A stretch of 64,000 bases of DNA from Euphorbia lathyris (taxonomy: Eukaryota > Streptophyta > Magnoliopsida > Malpighiales > Euphorbiaceae). The stretch lies in NCBI RefSeq assembly GCF_963576675.1, contig NC_088910.1:88728104-88792103 (forward strand), written 5' to 3'. Below, piece by piece: positions 45,484-56,766 of the stretch; positions within the stretch are counted from its first letter, which is position 1, and the number at the start of each line of letters is the position of its first letter. Both the position numbers and the translations under genes were made by a program. The notes beneath the pieces were generated by a model. The model had not been told where the DNA came from, did not search any database, and saw nothing but the letters and a program-made list of their open reading frames with translations.

Positions 45484-46060
45484 GCCGAGTAGTTCAGGGA
45501 AATGACGAGTACTCTTTTTCCTTTTATGAGTTTTTTCCCACTGGGTTTTCTGATAAAAGGTTTTAATGAGGCTTTGATCCCACACAGTTTAGGTACCCAT
45601 GTAACAAGAAGTCTTTTTTCTTTATCAATAAAGAGGTTCATTGGTTACAATTATTCTGTATGCTACGGCTGAATGCAGGTCCTTTTCAAACTGCTAATAC
45701 AAACACATAAATGTGTTGCCTACAAAAGAAAGGCGGATGCGTGATTACGCATCACTCGCAAAACCTTATGGTTAACCTTATGATTATTTGAAAAATTATA
45801 AGGCATAAAATTAAGCGAATAAATGAGTACTCAAAAAATTGCAAAAAGGGTCTGGCCACCCTAATGAAAACAAAACTAACTACGACAAATTACAAGTATG
45901 AAGTCGGCAAGAGGCAAGGGTCGCATACGAAAATAACCGACATTAAAGCGAAGAAGAATAAAACAATAATTGCGCATATATGTAAAAGCGGCGGCAAAGT
46001 CGCTCGGTTGATATATATACTGGCAGTTTGTTACATACAACAGTTCGGATATAAATAAAA

Positions 46061-48378
46061 TTATACTACAGTTTCTTCTCCTTCGCCTCTATTGCCCCCT
46101 TCGCCTTCAGCGGCTCCTTCATCTTCTCCTGTGGGGTGATCTGCTTCAAGCGAATACCCAACAGTCAAATCAGTAACCGCATCGGAGCGAGGTACCTCTT
46201 GTTCAACGTGAGAAACATCTTGTGGTACCCCTCCTTCTACGTTCTGATTTGGGATCTCACAGCTAATTGGAGAGTCATGAAAACTCTGCCAATCTAGGAG
46301 AAGTACCTCATCCATATCGGCATCCTCGGCCTCCAACTTGTCCCATTTTTCAGCTAAATCCTTTTCAGGAATGGGAACCTTGGGGCGATTAAGTACATAA
46401 TCTGGATGTCCATGCTCATAGGCCGCATGAATCCGCTCTCCATACCAATAGATGCGAGCACCATCTTCAGCGGTGATCTCCTCGGCCCTCCTCTTTTGCA
46501 TCTCCAAAGCTTCCTTGGACGAATTCAGATCATCAATAACCTTCTGAAGCTCATCGGACTTAGCCTGGAGGGATTTGAGAGCTTCCTCCTTCTCGCTGAT
46601 GGCCTTCTGACAAGCACCTTCAAGGGCCTTTACTTTGCCTTGGACATCATCAAAAAGCGACTTCTGAGTCGCCAATTCAGTGCCAAGGCTTTCCAGCTCT
46701 CTAGCTCGTTCAGCATCCCTGCAGAGAGCACCCTCCGTGAAATTGATAATCTGCATATAGGACGATACGTGAATAAAAAGAGCGAATGGAGACATGCATT
46801 TGAGGGATGGAACATGAGTAGAAAGCAATATACCTCTATAGCACGCTTCTCAATCCCCTCCATGGCAGTCGGAAGCGGCACCTGTTCGCGCACGCAAGAA
46901 GCAGAGGGAAGTCGCCCAAGGACATTGCATATGGAAGAAACAATGTCCCTACAGGAAAAGCTCACGGCTTTACCAAAGGTTCTGGTCCACCATCCGCTGA
47001 TATCAGGAATCGGCTATGGATACACAAGGAGAAGGGTTAGGAGAACAGCAAAAACTGATAAGAGAAAATAAATAACGCAAGAAGAGCGAATACATTATTA
47101 TAATTCATGAAATGGGGTACCGCCCTTGGCTTTGGATGGAGTGGATGTAGATGTACCAACGACAGGCAAGGACACGGAGGTATTCTTCTTCCTAGGGCGA
47201 GAAGACTCCACATCCACATTACTCTTCCGCTTCCTATTTAAGGGAAGCTCCTCAGAAACAAAAGCGGGGCCCTGTAAAACAGAAGCAATTATGGGGGAAG
47301 CCGCCTCAACAGAAGTCGCCCCCACAGGAGAATTCGCCCCTGCAACAGAAGTTGTTCCCGCCATCCGCTTCTTCCTTCTTGCCAGGGCTTTCGCTTCCCG
47401 ATCTGCAGCGAGTTGAGATAAAGGATCACCCCTGCAAAGGGTTAAAAGAAATCATCAACTTGGAAATAAGTTAATAGTACCTTGTACAAAAACGCGATAA
47501 GGGATATAGACAACGCGATCTCCCTCGCGGTAGGCAATCGCTACTCGGCTTCTTAGCATATGGAATGCCTGATCATATGTCCATACAAAGGGAGGAGTAC
47601 TCTTCAAGAACTTTATAATAGCAGATTCTTCCTGACTGGGATAACCAAAGTTCAAACTCTTTACATTGGGTCGGCCCCAGCAGCGCAAAAAGTTTGGATT
47701 CCCTTCATGGAACTTAATGAAGAAATAGGACTTATCCCACTCACGGATTTTGTTCGACTTCTCATCAAAGCCGTAGTAACCGCTCTGTCGGATGAAAGTA
47801 AAGTACTCCCCCGAACTCTTGAAATGATGAAGCTTGGAGAAAATCTTGAGCGAGAGGGGAACCTCCAGACAATCCGCCAGAAACTTATCTAGGGTTAAGT
47901 CGGCCCATCCATTGGGATGCAGTTGTCCAGGTGCGATTCCATAACCACCAAGGATGGAAGCAATCTCATCCGCCAGCGGATACGTGAAACCGCAGATAAT
48001 CTGGGCGAAAAAAATGGTAAAGTACCCCTTTGGGTAGTCGCCAGACCCTCTATTTTCCCCGGGAATGCTTGTCTCCAGGCCTTGAAGCTAAGGATACTGC
48101 TCCCGCAAGTCGTCAATCGTCTCGCGACAAACTAAGCTTCCGGACCTATCCTTTTTCGGTAATAAACGGGGAGTTGGGACGAGTGGTGGAATCAACTTCT
48201 TGGGGTCGAAACCTAGGCCCTCATCAGTTGTATTCGCCAAATGGAGAAAATCGGCGGGATGAGAGTCCGACCTAGGAGAGCTAGTTGAAACTTCATCAAC
48301 CATCTCCTCGACCTCGTGAGACACCTCGCGATCGTAATTTTCGTCGAAAGGTGCGAAATCAAGTTCAGGGTTCGACAT
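46061..48378 (-). pseudogene. Antisense gene of the Tat-like element, intron-containing
   Basis: On the - strand ATG 48378 (MSNPELDFAPF) opens a frame to 47481, with one TAG (48090-48088) and then CGFTYPL…QLHPNGW and FHEGN…WGRP motifs of the putative gypsy-type transposon protein. Further coding blocks: about 47431-47098 (basic clusters ARRKKR, RKRK, RPRKK, probably nuclear), 47010-46850, and 46756-46061 (long E/K/A-rich coiled coil, acidic end). Blocks 3 and 4 are joined by canonical sites (GAG|gtatat…atgcag|ATT). Block 1 to 2 is off by one base, so either my join is wrong or there is an indel. Role unknown; antisense to gag-pol RNA. Confidence 0.7.
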
Positions 48379-48608
48379 ATCAGGGAAGGGAACGAACAGA
48401 AATAAGAAATAGTTGAACGAGCTGCAAGTTACAGAAGAGGAAAACTTACATGTGAGAAAGAATACAGAGAAGAACGAACGCAAAGATGTTGACGCCGGAG
48501 AGGAAATGACGGAGAACGAAAGAACCACTTTTGAATTTTGAATATCCAGACAAAGACGAAAAGTTGCCTATAGCATATGAAAAGACCCTAAAGGGCTCTT
48601 GCCAAACT

Positions 48609-48620
48609 AAGGGGGAGGCA
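48609..48620 (+). promoter_or_regulatory. Polypurine tract of the Tat-like element
   Basis: AAGGGGGAGGCA, two bases before the 3' LTR. Confidence 0.8.
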
Positions 48621-48622
48621 TG

Positions 48623-49050
48623 TGATGATCCGCGAAGCCAAACCGGGCCGAATCATAAACACGGGCCCAACCTATACTTAGGCCCATGGTTCCAGATCAA
48701 ATGGGCTCCTAATAAAGGAAGCGGGTAAAGCGGATAACCGCCCCGAAATCCTAACAGGGCATTAAACCTCCCACTCAAACAAACGAAACCACGTTGGTGG
48801 CCACGTAAGGGACGTGGCATAGAAAGAGTAACCGCCCTCGGCGGTTACCTAGAGATACTTATAAAAGAGACATGAAAGCAAATGGGGAGGGGTAAGTTGA
48901 CATTTTTCCCATCAATACTATTATCAATCTACTAGCCTTCCACATAAAACTGACTTAATCGTCGGAGAGTTTTTCCGGAGATCCTGTCTCCGGTTTTGTT
49001 TTGCAGGTAACTATGACGAGGACCATCGAATTAAATCCGACAAGTTATCA
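48623..49050 (+). repeat. 3' LTR of the Tat-like element
   Basis: 428 bp, differing from the 5' LTR at five positions. It carries the same ACGT cluster, palindrome and TATA box. Confidence 0.97.
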
Positions 49051-49299
49051 AATTTTGATTGGTCTTACAAATTTGTTTTATTTAACTTTTGTGCAGCTAC
49101 CTTAGTGCACTATATATTCCATCACCACTTTCTTATATATTAATTATTTACACCTTGATTCTAGTTGTAAAGGTACCTTAATATTATATATTTGTTTTAA
49201 TATTACATGCATTACAAACATAAATAAAGAACATCGCCATGATGCATGCAAATTAAAGTTATCAGTTTTTTTAAATTATATGAATTCTACTATATAGGA

Positions 49300-49617
49300 T
49301 AAGGTATCAAAATATAGGCCTATGGTTTTTGGAAGAGTATCAATTTAGGCTCCACATATAAAATAATACAAATATAGGCTTAAGGTTTAAAAAAGGTACC
49401 AATTTAGGCTTCGATAACGGATTGGACACATCATTCCTATTACCCCGTTAAGTTCTAATTTCTCCCTCCACGGGGTAATAGGAATGACGTGTCCAATCCG
49501 TTATCGAGACCTAAATTGGTACCATTTTTTAAAGCGTTAAGCCTATATTGGTGCTATTTTGTACGTGAAGCCTAAATTGATACTTCTTCAAAAACCAAGG
49601 CCTATTTTGATACCTTA
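49300..49617. mobile_element. Foldback MITE inside the CACTA
   Basis: The ends TAAGGTATCAAAATA and TATTTTGATACCTTA are inverted copies and pairing continues inward ('aggcctatggtttttg', 'caatttaggc', 'ggtaccaatttagg', 'cgataacggattgg') to a centre near 49455. A TA on each side is compatible with a mariner-like 2-bp duplication but is not decisive. No coding capacity. Confidence 0.65.
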
Positions 49618-49693
49618 CAATGCACTAGCAGATCAAATTAATGAACTGTTTTACTATATTTTATTAACTTCATTCATTTTTTTTAATGCAGAT

Positions 49694-52631
49694 ATGGTTG
49701 TGCAAGGTCAATCAAAGATACTAAAAAAGAGCATTGGGGGTGGAGGTAATATTAATGAGCTCGAATGCATTCGAGATGGTAATATTGAAATGGGACGAGG
49801 TAAAGCAAAGATAACAAGGAATAATGTTGGAGGTGGAGCAAAAAATCCTATAAACTCTATCCTCAATGAGCTTCCACACATTAAGGAACGTGGTATTAAT
49901 ATGGATGTTATTGGTAATGAAAATATGGTGGGACGAGGTCAAGCTAGCATAACAAGGAAGAACACTGGAGGCGGAACAAGAAATCAGGTTAACTTTATGC
50001 ATAATGAGCTTCCACACAATAGGGAAGGTGATTTTGATATGGATGCTATTGACTCTAACACCCACAGTCCTATATATGAAGAAAATGCATATGATGATCT
50101 GATGCAACCTTCAAATCATCCAGGTAAAGCTTTCTGGTTTTGGTGTCTGCTAACAGTTACATTTTTTAAACTACTCTGTAGTTTTAATTACTTGATTATA
50201 AGACAAGTTTGATTAATATTAAACATTAGTTTGCTGTTTTTCATTAGAAAATCTAGTACCATTAGTTTGCTGCTTGATTAATATCAAACATTAGTTTTCT
50301 GCTTTTTCATTGGTTTGTTGTTTTTCATTATTTTCTTTTTTTTCATTAGTTTTCTGTTTTTCAATAGTTTGCTATTTTTTAGGGTTCTAACGTTTACTAC
50401 TTCCTTTTTGCTAATCAATTTATGAATTGAAATAGAAGGGGAGAATAAAAGAAAATATGGAAGCAAGCTTGCTAGTAGACTTCAAACGGTTCTAAGTGCA
50501 CATGAAGCAGCAGATCCAACTCATATGGAAGGCAATGAAGTACAAGAAAATCCACCTCGCAAGGTAAGAACAAAGTATTTGCATGAAAGTAGGCCAACAA
50601 TAGATGGAACCCAACAAAATGATCCAAACAGTAGTCAAGGTAAGCAATATATCATGTGTACATTGTTTTTTTAATAGTTTAGAGCATGCTTTAAATCTTT
50701 GTTATCGTTGTATCATTATAGCCTCTGCCACGAGTGCTAAAAGGAAAATGGGTCAAAGAGGTAAGTATAGAAGCTTAGCACTTGAAAAGAAGACTATGGG
50801 TGGTCAATTTAAACTTGACATTGAGATACCTGATTTCGTTCTCCAAGCCGTGGGCGAAAATGCAAGATCCCTAGTTAACTTTTGTGGTTATGTTGTGAGG
50901 ACAAATGCTCTAATGGATGCTGGAGATTGGCCTGATGTCTTTGCTAAATATGGTCCAGCAGTGTGGTTGCAAGTGAAGGTATTTTTTAAGATTTTAATCC
51001 ATGTTAAGACATTAACATTATAGATTTTGTAAGCTTTTTTATTTATCAGATGTTACAGTTATAACATTAACGTATAAATAAACAGAACAAGTTCAACATT
51101 AAAGATTCTTGTACACAACTACTTCGACTTCAAGCTTTTACAACAGATGCAATGCAAAGATTGTACCGATTTTGGAAGTGTCGGTTGCATTATTATTACA
51201 AAGAATGTGGTGAAACATATGAGGAGCGCTTAGCAAATCCTCCTCCTGATTTTTCTATGGCTAATTGGAGAGCTTGTTGTGCTACATTTAATTCGGATAA
51301 GTTCAAGGTAAGCTATCGATAACTATAACCATTCTAGTTTTATTTTTTAATTTTACAACATTGTTGGGTATTTTACTCTTTTAATAAAGAGATATTAATT
51401 AATATTAGTGGTGGACCAATTTAATTTATTACTTTACTTGATTCTTTTCTGCAATCAATTGAGGCTGAGTTGCATGACATCAATTGAAAATTTTATATGA
51501 ATTAGTAACTTATTAATATTGCCTTAATCTATAAATGCAGAAAAGAAGTGAACGAAATAGCAATAATCGTAAATCAGACAAATGGTGTAAACACACTACA
51601 GGGAACTTGTCTTTTCCTGAGGTGGAACATATATTGGTAAGATTGCATGATATAATTGTTAAAATAAGTTGTGGTTCATAAATAAAAGGTCACTAATACA
51701 AGTTGGTGATGGATTTAGACCAAACAAAATGATGGTGTTCTTCCTCATTCGGATGTTGTCTGGTTGACTGAACATACACGCACAAATGGTCAAGGACTGC
51801 TAGAGTGGGTTAATGATAGCCGCTCTAAGGAAATACACGTAAGAATCTTAATTTTGCTTATGAGTTTGTCTAGTCTTAATCAAGTATGAATTATTTTCTT
51901 TTTTTATTCAAGTATAATCCAATCTTAATCACTATTTACTATCAATGAGAGGATAATCCTTTCTTTACTTAGTCCATGATGATAATACTCTTTCATAATC
52001 TATGTTGCATCACTTTCCTAATTTCTGAAATTAATATCATTAGATTATTTGCATGTTCTATGCTTGTAAAGTGATGTACATGATAATTATGAATCTTGAA
52101 ACTAGATATAGCATATCTGATTTTTTTTCCATAATTTAACCATATGAAAAATTGACATTACTCGTGGTTTCATTGGTATGATTCAAACTATTTATCGTTC
52201 TAGTTTATTTGAGAAATTAATGTATATGAGAAGTTAATGTTGAAAATTTGGTTGGCTGCTCTTGAATATTTTGCTGTCATATGTAGAATATTGAAAATTG
52301 AATATATATATATTTTTTTTAGAGACAACTTCATCAACTTGTGGAAGATAAGGATAAAGAACCTGAAGGGGATCAAACTCGACCTCAAACACAAGAAGAA
52401 ATGTTACTTCATGTACTTGGCCCAAAATCTGGGTACACAAGAGGCAAAGGTAGTGGGTATGGAGGCTCAGCTAAAGTAAGATTACAACAAGAACAACAAG
52501 AGAGATTGCGTAAACAACAAGATCAGATTACTCATTTACAAAGTGAACTAGAAGCAAGTAAGAAGGCAATGGAAGAATATAAAGCAGAACAAACAAGCAT
52601 TATGGCAAATATGGAGAAACGTCTTATGTAG
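49694..52631 (+). CDS. CACTA TNPA-like protein (plant Ptta/En/Spm transposase family), seven exons
   Basis: ATG 49694 in an exon from 49692. Exons: 49692-50123, 50436-50639, 50722-50978, 51086-51307, 51541-51636, 51719-51838, 52323-52631. All junctions are GT/AG, phases close, and the total is 1638 nt, 545 aa with TAG at the end. The first exon encodes three repeats of about 40 residues with a GGG core and NELP. Exons 3-7 match the plant Ptta/En/Spm family: tryptophan-rich region with WPDVFAKYGP and YRFWKCRLH, NRKSDKW, then LGPKSGYTRGKGSGYG, and a final Q/E-rich coiled coil. In En/Spm this type of protein binds the subterminal repeats. No damage seen, unlike its neighbours. Confidence 0.82.
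50210..50400 (+). repeat. TTTTCATTAGTTTGCTG repeats in intron 1 of the TNPA-like gene
   Basis: Imperfect repeats of 'cattagtttgctgtttttcatt' fill most of the intron. Low complexity; no other signal. Confidence 0.6.
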
Positions 52632-53280
52632 ATGATAAAAAGCAATACTAGGTATAATAAAAGAAACTTCAAATTCATAGCTTTTTATAAATTGCCTCTA
52701 ATATTGACAATTATCTTTGATTACATTTAACTTTTTGGTATCATTTCTTTAAAGCATGTTATTGATAAATAATACATTCTTTATTAATACATTCACTTGG
52801 TTTTGACCCGATCATTTTTTAACTTTAATGTCATTTGTATAGAATCTTATAAAATTGTAGCTTACATTTTAGTATGGTTTACTGACTTTTACTCTAATTT
52901 TATTTTGTTGTTTCTATTTAGGTTGAACTTCCATGATGATGATGAGGATGATAATGAAATTGATCATGTTTGAGAAGCCAATTGTGAAAGGGGATTCGTG
53001 CTTAAGAAAAACAGATCACTTTTTGTATAGCTGGTGAACTTATAGCTATAATTTTTTGTGAGATATCTTTTTGTCTCTGGAATTTTTTGGACTAGGTGAT
53101 GATAGTTTAATGTGATTAGTTATGAAGGGGTTTCATATGTAAAGAATATATATTACTTTGATAATTAATTATGGTTAATATATGTAGCATTCTATTAGTA
53201 TTAGATTGTATTCCAATTATATATATATATATAATATATATAAAATAATATAATATATATTATTATATATACATTTATTG

Positions 53281-53925
53281 TTACAACAAGTTGTTGTCAA
53301 ATATTAAATCTATTTGTAATTAAATTCCTTATTTATAGAAACAATTTCAACTGTTGCAGAAACAATAATTTTATCAACATAAAAATTGTTACGAATAATA
53401 TAATTTTAGCAGCAATAACGATTGCTGCAAAACTTTAAAATATATAGCAATGCGGGAGTTGTTTCAAAAAATCAAATATATGGCAACGACAAGAGTTGTT
53501 TAAAAATCAATATTTATGGTAACGACTCCAATTGTTGTGTAAAAGAAATATTTATACTTGCAATATGAGTTGTTGCGAAAATGCAAAATATACAGCAACA
53601 TAAAATGCCGTTTCGAAAAAGTGTAAATGATTAGCAACGCCATAACTTGTTGCGAAATGTAAAAGATCTACAATAACGACTCATGTTGTTGCAAAAGTTA
53701 AATTTTATTCTCTGGCATGCATATTTCGCAACAATAAATATTTTGCAACAACATGTGTAGTTGCCAAATATATATTTTTTGCAACAACGGGATGTCGTTG
53801 CAGAAACCTTTAGTAACGGAATGTATCTCAACAACTGAAAGTCGTTGCGAAACATGTGCTGTTGTTGCTAAAAATATTTTTTGCAACAACTTGCTCCGTT
53901 GCCAAAAATCAATTTTCTTTATTAC
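53281..53925. repeat. CACTA right subterminal repeats and degenerate terminus
   Basis: GTTGTTGC/GCAACAAC-type motifs in both orientations every 25-40 bp, as on the left side. The inverse of the left terminus is recognisable up to ATTTTCTT at 53919, then it breaks down. Confidence 0.8.
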
Positions 53926-53932
53926 AATCAAT

Positions 53933-54893
53933 TCAGTTCAGTAGCAATCAGTTCATTTCAATTCAGTTCAGTTTCAGCATTCAGTTCAGTATTTAGCAAT
54001 TTATCATTATTTACTATAATAATAATAATTATTATTTATATAATTTATTATTATTATTTGTCTATAATTTATCATTATTTAGTATAATTATAATTATTTA
54101 TAAATAATTAATAATTTATTATATACTAATTTATCAATTTTTATTATAATTATAATTATTTATTATATACTAATCTGGTACAACTTGTTTCAAATTTTGC
54201 GAAAAGTAAATAAATATTATATCAATATGTTTACATTACAATGTTCGAAAAAATTAACTGTCCCAACTACATTTTAATTGTTTTTAATCATCTTTGTTAA
54301 CTTCATCATCATCATCATCTTCATTCTCCGCTCCCACTTCATTCCCTACTAGACGTGATTGCCAAATCTGTTGCGCTATACCATTCCACAATGCTAATAT
54401 GAGGTCTTTACAATTTATATTAAACATATATGAATCTAAATGGGCAAAAATGTAAAATATAGTTAATAATCTAAATGGGTCAAAAATGTAAAATGTATGT
54501 AAATTTGTATTTGTGTGTAAATTTGTATTTGAATGGAAATTTGTATTCATATGAAATTTTGTATTTGTATTTAATTTCATGGGATTTAAATGGTATGTAA
54601 ATTTGTGTTTGTATGTAATTTGTATTTTTAGTTTAAATTAGACTCATTTTTATTTAATTTTATAGGCTTTTATCGAGCTGAGCTTTTATTTGATATTCAA
54701 TTTAGTTTTATCTTTAATAACATATTTATTTATTTATTATTATTATTATTATGAGCTTATTAATGTCTAATATTATCATTAAAATTATTTTAAAGTCTAA
54801 TATCATCATTATTGTTACAATTAAGTTTAGTAGCATTCAGTTAAATTCAGTTCATTTCAGAATTCAGTAGCATTCAGTTCAGTTTTTTTCAAC
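53933..54893. repeat. Paired ATTCAGTTCAGTAGCA clusters in AT-rich DNA
   Basis: Two clusters of TTCAGTTCA/GTAGCATTCAG units, at 53933-53998 and 54830-54893, lie about 840 bp apart in the same orientation. Between them is AT-rich DNA with TTATTA runs and (at 54490-54625) repeated 'gtaaatttgtatttg' units. No coding region. Confidence 0.5.
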
Positions 54894-55069
54894 GATAAAG
54901 AACAGAGTCTTAGAGAAAGAATGAGATAAGTGTATTATAATAATTGTACATCGGATAAAGGGCATAAAAGTATTTTTATTTTATTTTTAGAGAGATTGAC
55001 TTTGCATTGACCGATAACAATTACATTGTATAGTAAAACCTTCATAAATTAATACATGATAAATTAATA

Positions 55070-55803
55070 ATTTTTTAAACGGATAATCTAACCTGTTCCA
55101 TGAGACACATGTTTATCTTTTACTTTTTTAGCGGTAAGTAGTAATATTACTTCTTTTTGGCTGTAACTGTAGGGTAAATTACACCTATGGCCACTGAACT
55201 TTATCCATTTTCACATTATGACTACTCAACTTCGTTTCTTCCTGGTATGGTCACTGAACTTTACACTTTTTAACATCGGTAGTCACTCAATTTTAACTAA
55301 CTTCTTAAAATGACTGTTAACGATCGTTAACGACCTCAAAATGAAAATATTCAAGAATTAAAGTTGTTCAGAACGACATTTACCATGAAACCATATTTTT
55401 TATTTTCGAAAATCACATTTTTTTGGAGCATTCTCTCTCTAAAAATTCATTTTCTCTCTCCTAACCAAACAATACCTAAATAACCTCAAAACGAAAATTT
55501 TCAAGAATTAAAGTTCCTTAAAATATCATTAAGGCTTTGGATTTTTTATTTTTAGCCTTCAATGGTCGTTTTGAGGCGGTAAGTGGCCACCGGTGTTAAA
55601 AAGTGTAAAGTTCAATGACCATACCTGGAAGAAATGAAGTTGAGTGATCATAATGTGAAAATGGATAAAGTTCAGTGGCCATGGGTGTAATTTACCCTAT
55701 ATTTACAACAAAAAAAGAAGTAATATTAATTACTTACCACCAAAAAAGTAAAAGATAAACTTGTGCCTCATGGCACAGGTTAGATTATCCGTTTTTTAAA
55801 ATA
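55070..55803. mobile_element. 735-bp foldback element
   Basis: Long inverted repeat: outer arms 'aaacggataatctaacctg…', middle 'agtaatattacttcttttt', inner arm starting AGGGTAAATTACACC and running through 'gaactttatccattttcacattatgactac' like segments. Each has its inverse on the right, ending AATTTACCCT and then 'ggttagattatccgtttt'. Arms are over 200 bp. Near the centre a direct repeat 'cctcaaaa-gaaaat-ttcaagaattaaag' occurs at 55343 and 55491. Foldback of the MULE/MITE kind; no target duplication identified. Confidence 0.7.
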
Positions 55804-55824
55804 TAATTGATTATGGTTCCGATT

Positions 55825-56057
55825 TGGGAGTGTTTGATTGATGTTTCTTGACTTTCTACTTGCTTTTTCACTTTGAAAATGAAAGTTTTAGGTGTTTGGT
55901 TAAACACATCCTGTTTGACTTTTGTAGATGGAAAATTAGTTTTTTTTTTTTTTTTTTTTTTATAAAAGTAGAGAATCTCTGCTTTTTTTAAAAGCATCAT
56001 TTTCAAACAGCAAACTGTAACAGGAAACAACAAACAAAAGGTAAAACAAACAGACTG
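55825..56057. mobile_element. Diverged relative of the MITE at 12318-12597
   Basis: Shares 'gttttaggtgtttggtta', 'agagaatctctgctttt' and 'aaaacaaac' end segments with that MITE, in the same order. Carries a T20 run near 55931. Ends are decayed. Confidence 0.6.
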
Positions 56058-56225
56058 TTATGTCGGTTCAAAAAATGATTAATTTTAATAAATTAATAAG
56101 ATAAGCCTTAAGCTACTTTGAACCTCAACCTTAAGATTCTAATAATTCTAGATCTAACGGTGAATGACCAAATTATACATGGTCATTAAGGTGTATGTGA
56201 TCAAAATCGTTTATCATATAGTGAA

Positions 56226-56766
56226 TTGTTAAATACCGCCCTAAATTACTAGTTACCGCCCTCATTTAGACTATTTTGCCCTTATCATAATTTTGATAAA
56301 AAACTGAAAATTCTTTTTCTAAAATCACAAACTCGAACAACAATTGAAATTATGAAAATAATTGATATGTGACAACCCGAATCCCGAAAATGGATGATTA
56401 CGAGTTGGAAATTAAAATTTACATTTTTTTTATCAAAAAAATCATGAACATAATGCATATTTTTTCTGACGATTAGCATTTTTCGTCACAAAAAATTGAA
56501 GAATTTTGTATTTTTCATCGTAAAAAAATTGAACGATTTAATATTTTCCATCACTAAAAAGTCTACCATTGTGCCAAACATAAATTTTAGTGTAGGAGGG
56601 TCCAGCACCAGCCCAGCCAGTGGCTTGGGCGGATATGGCACCCGCCCAGCCAATGCTGGATCCGCCCTGCGCCCTCCTACACTAAAATTTGCTATTTTTT
56701 TATCAAAAGGGCAAAATTGTCCAAATGGGAGCGGTAATAAATAATTTGGGGTGGTAAATAGCAACA
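56226..56766. mobile_element. MULE-family element without coding capacity
   Basis: Ends TTGTTAAATACCGCCC… and …GGGGTGGTAAATAGCAA form inverted repeats of about 50 bp and match the left end of the MULE at 21668. About 540 bp, no transposase: a deletion derivative of that family. A GC-rich hairpin (56582-56690) sits in it. Confidence 0.65.
56582..56690. repeat. GC-rich island bounded by a perfect 19-bp inverted repeat
   Basis: AAATTTTAGTGTAGGAGGG at 56582-56600 has its exact inverse at 56672-56690; the 71 bp between are GC-rich (CAGCCCAGCC, CCCGCCCAGCC). Could be a small foldback inserted into the MULE derivative. Confidence 0.8.

Larger units (their letters stand above)
39375..49050 (+). mobile_element. 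Tat-like Ty3/Gypsy retrotransposon, complete
   Basis: 9,676 bp with 428-bp LTRs and the 5-bp duplication AATTT (39370-39374, 49051-49055). It has gag, protease, reverse transcriptase, two RNase H domains and integrase on the + strand, then a spliced-looking gene in antisense. Dual RNase H and an antisense ORF near the 3' end are marks of the Tat lineage (Grande/Retand type). The LTRs differ at 5 of 428 positions with no indel, so the insertion is recent. It lies in an intron-like stretch of the CACTA. Confidence 0.96.
24623..53925. mobile_element. CACTA (En/Spm-like) transposon hosting two LTR retrotransposons
   Basis: The left end is the canonical CACTACAAGAAAA followed by GCAAC/GTTGC subterminal repeats. 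The right end, 53281-53919, has the same subterminal motifs and a degenerate inverse of the left end (GTTGCCAAAAATCAATTTTCTT), but the last about six bases no longer read GTAGTG. Removing the SIRE-like (26444-37927) and Tat-like (39375-49050) insertions and one duplication each leaves about 8.1 kb. It carries a spliced TNPA-like gene (49694-52631) but no TNPD/tnp2-type transposase, so it is probably non-autonomous. The left flank is the OTU exon of the MULE; the 3-bp duplication cannot be verified. Confidence 0.85.

Noticed and set aside
46406..47071. 221-codon + frame
   Set aside because: Mirror of the antisense gene of the Tat-like element on the other strand.
53933..54893. LTR pair
   Set aside because: The two CAGTTCA clusters are short, only loosely similar, and lack TG…CA ends, primer site and duplication.
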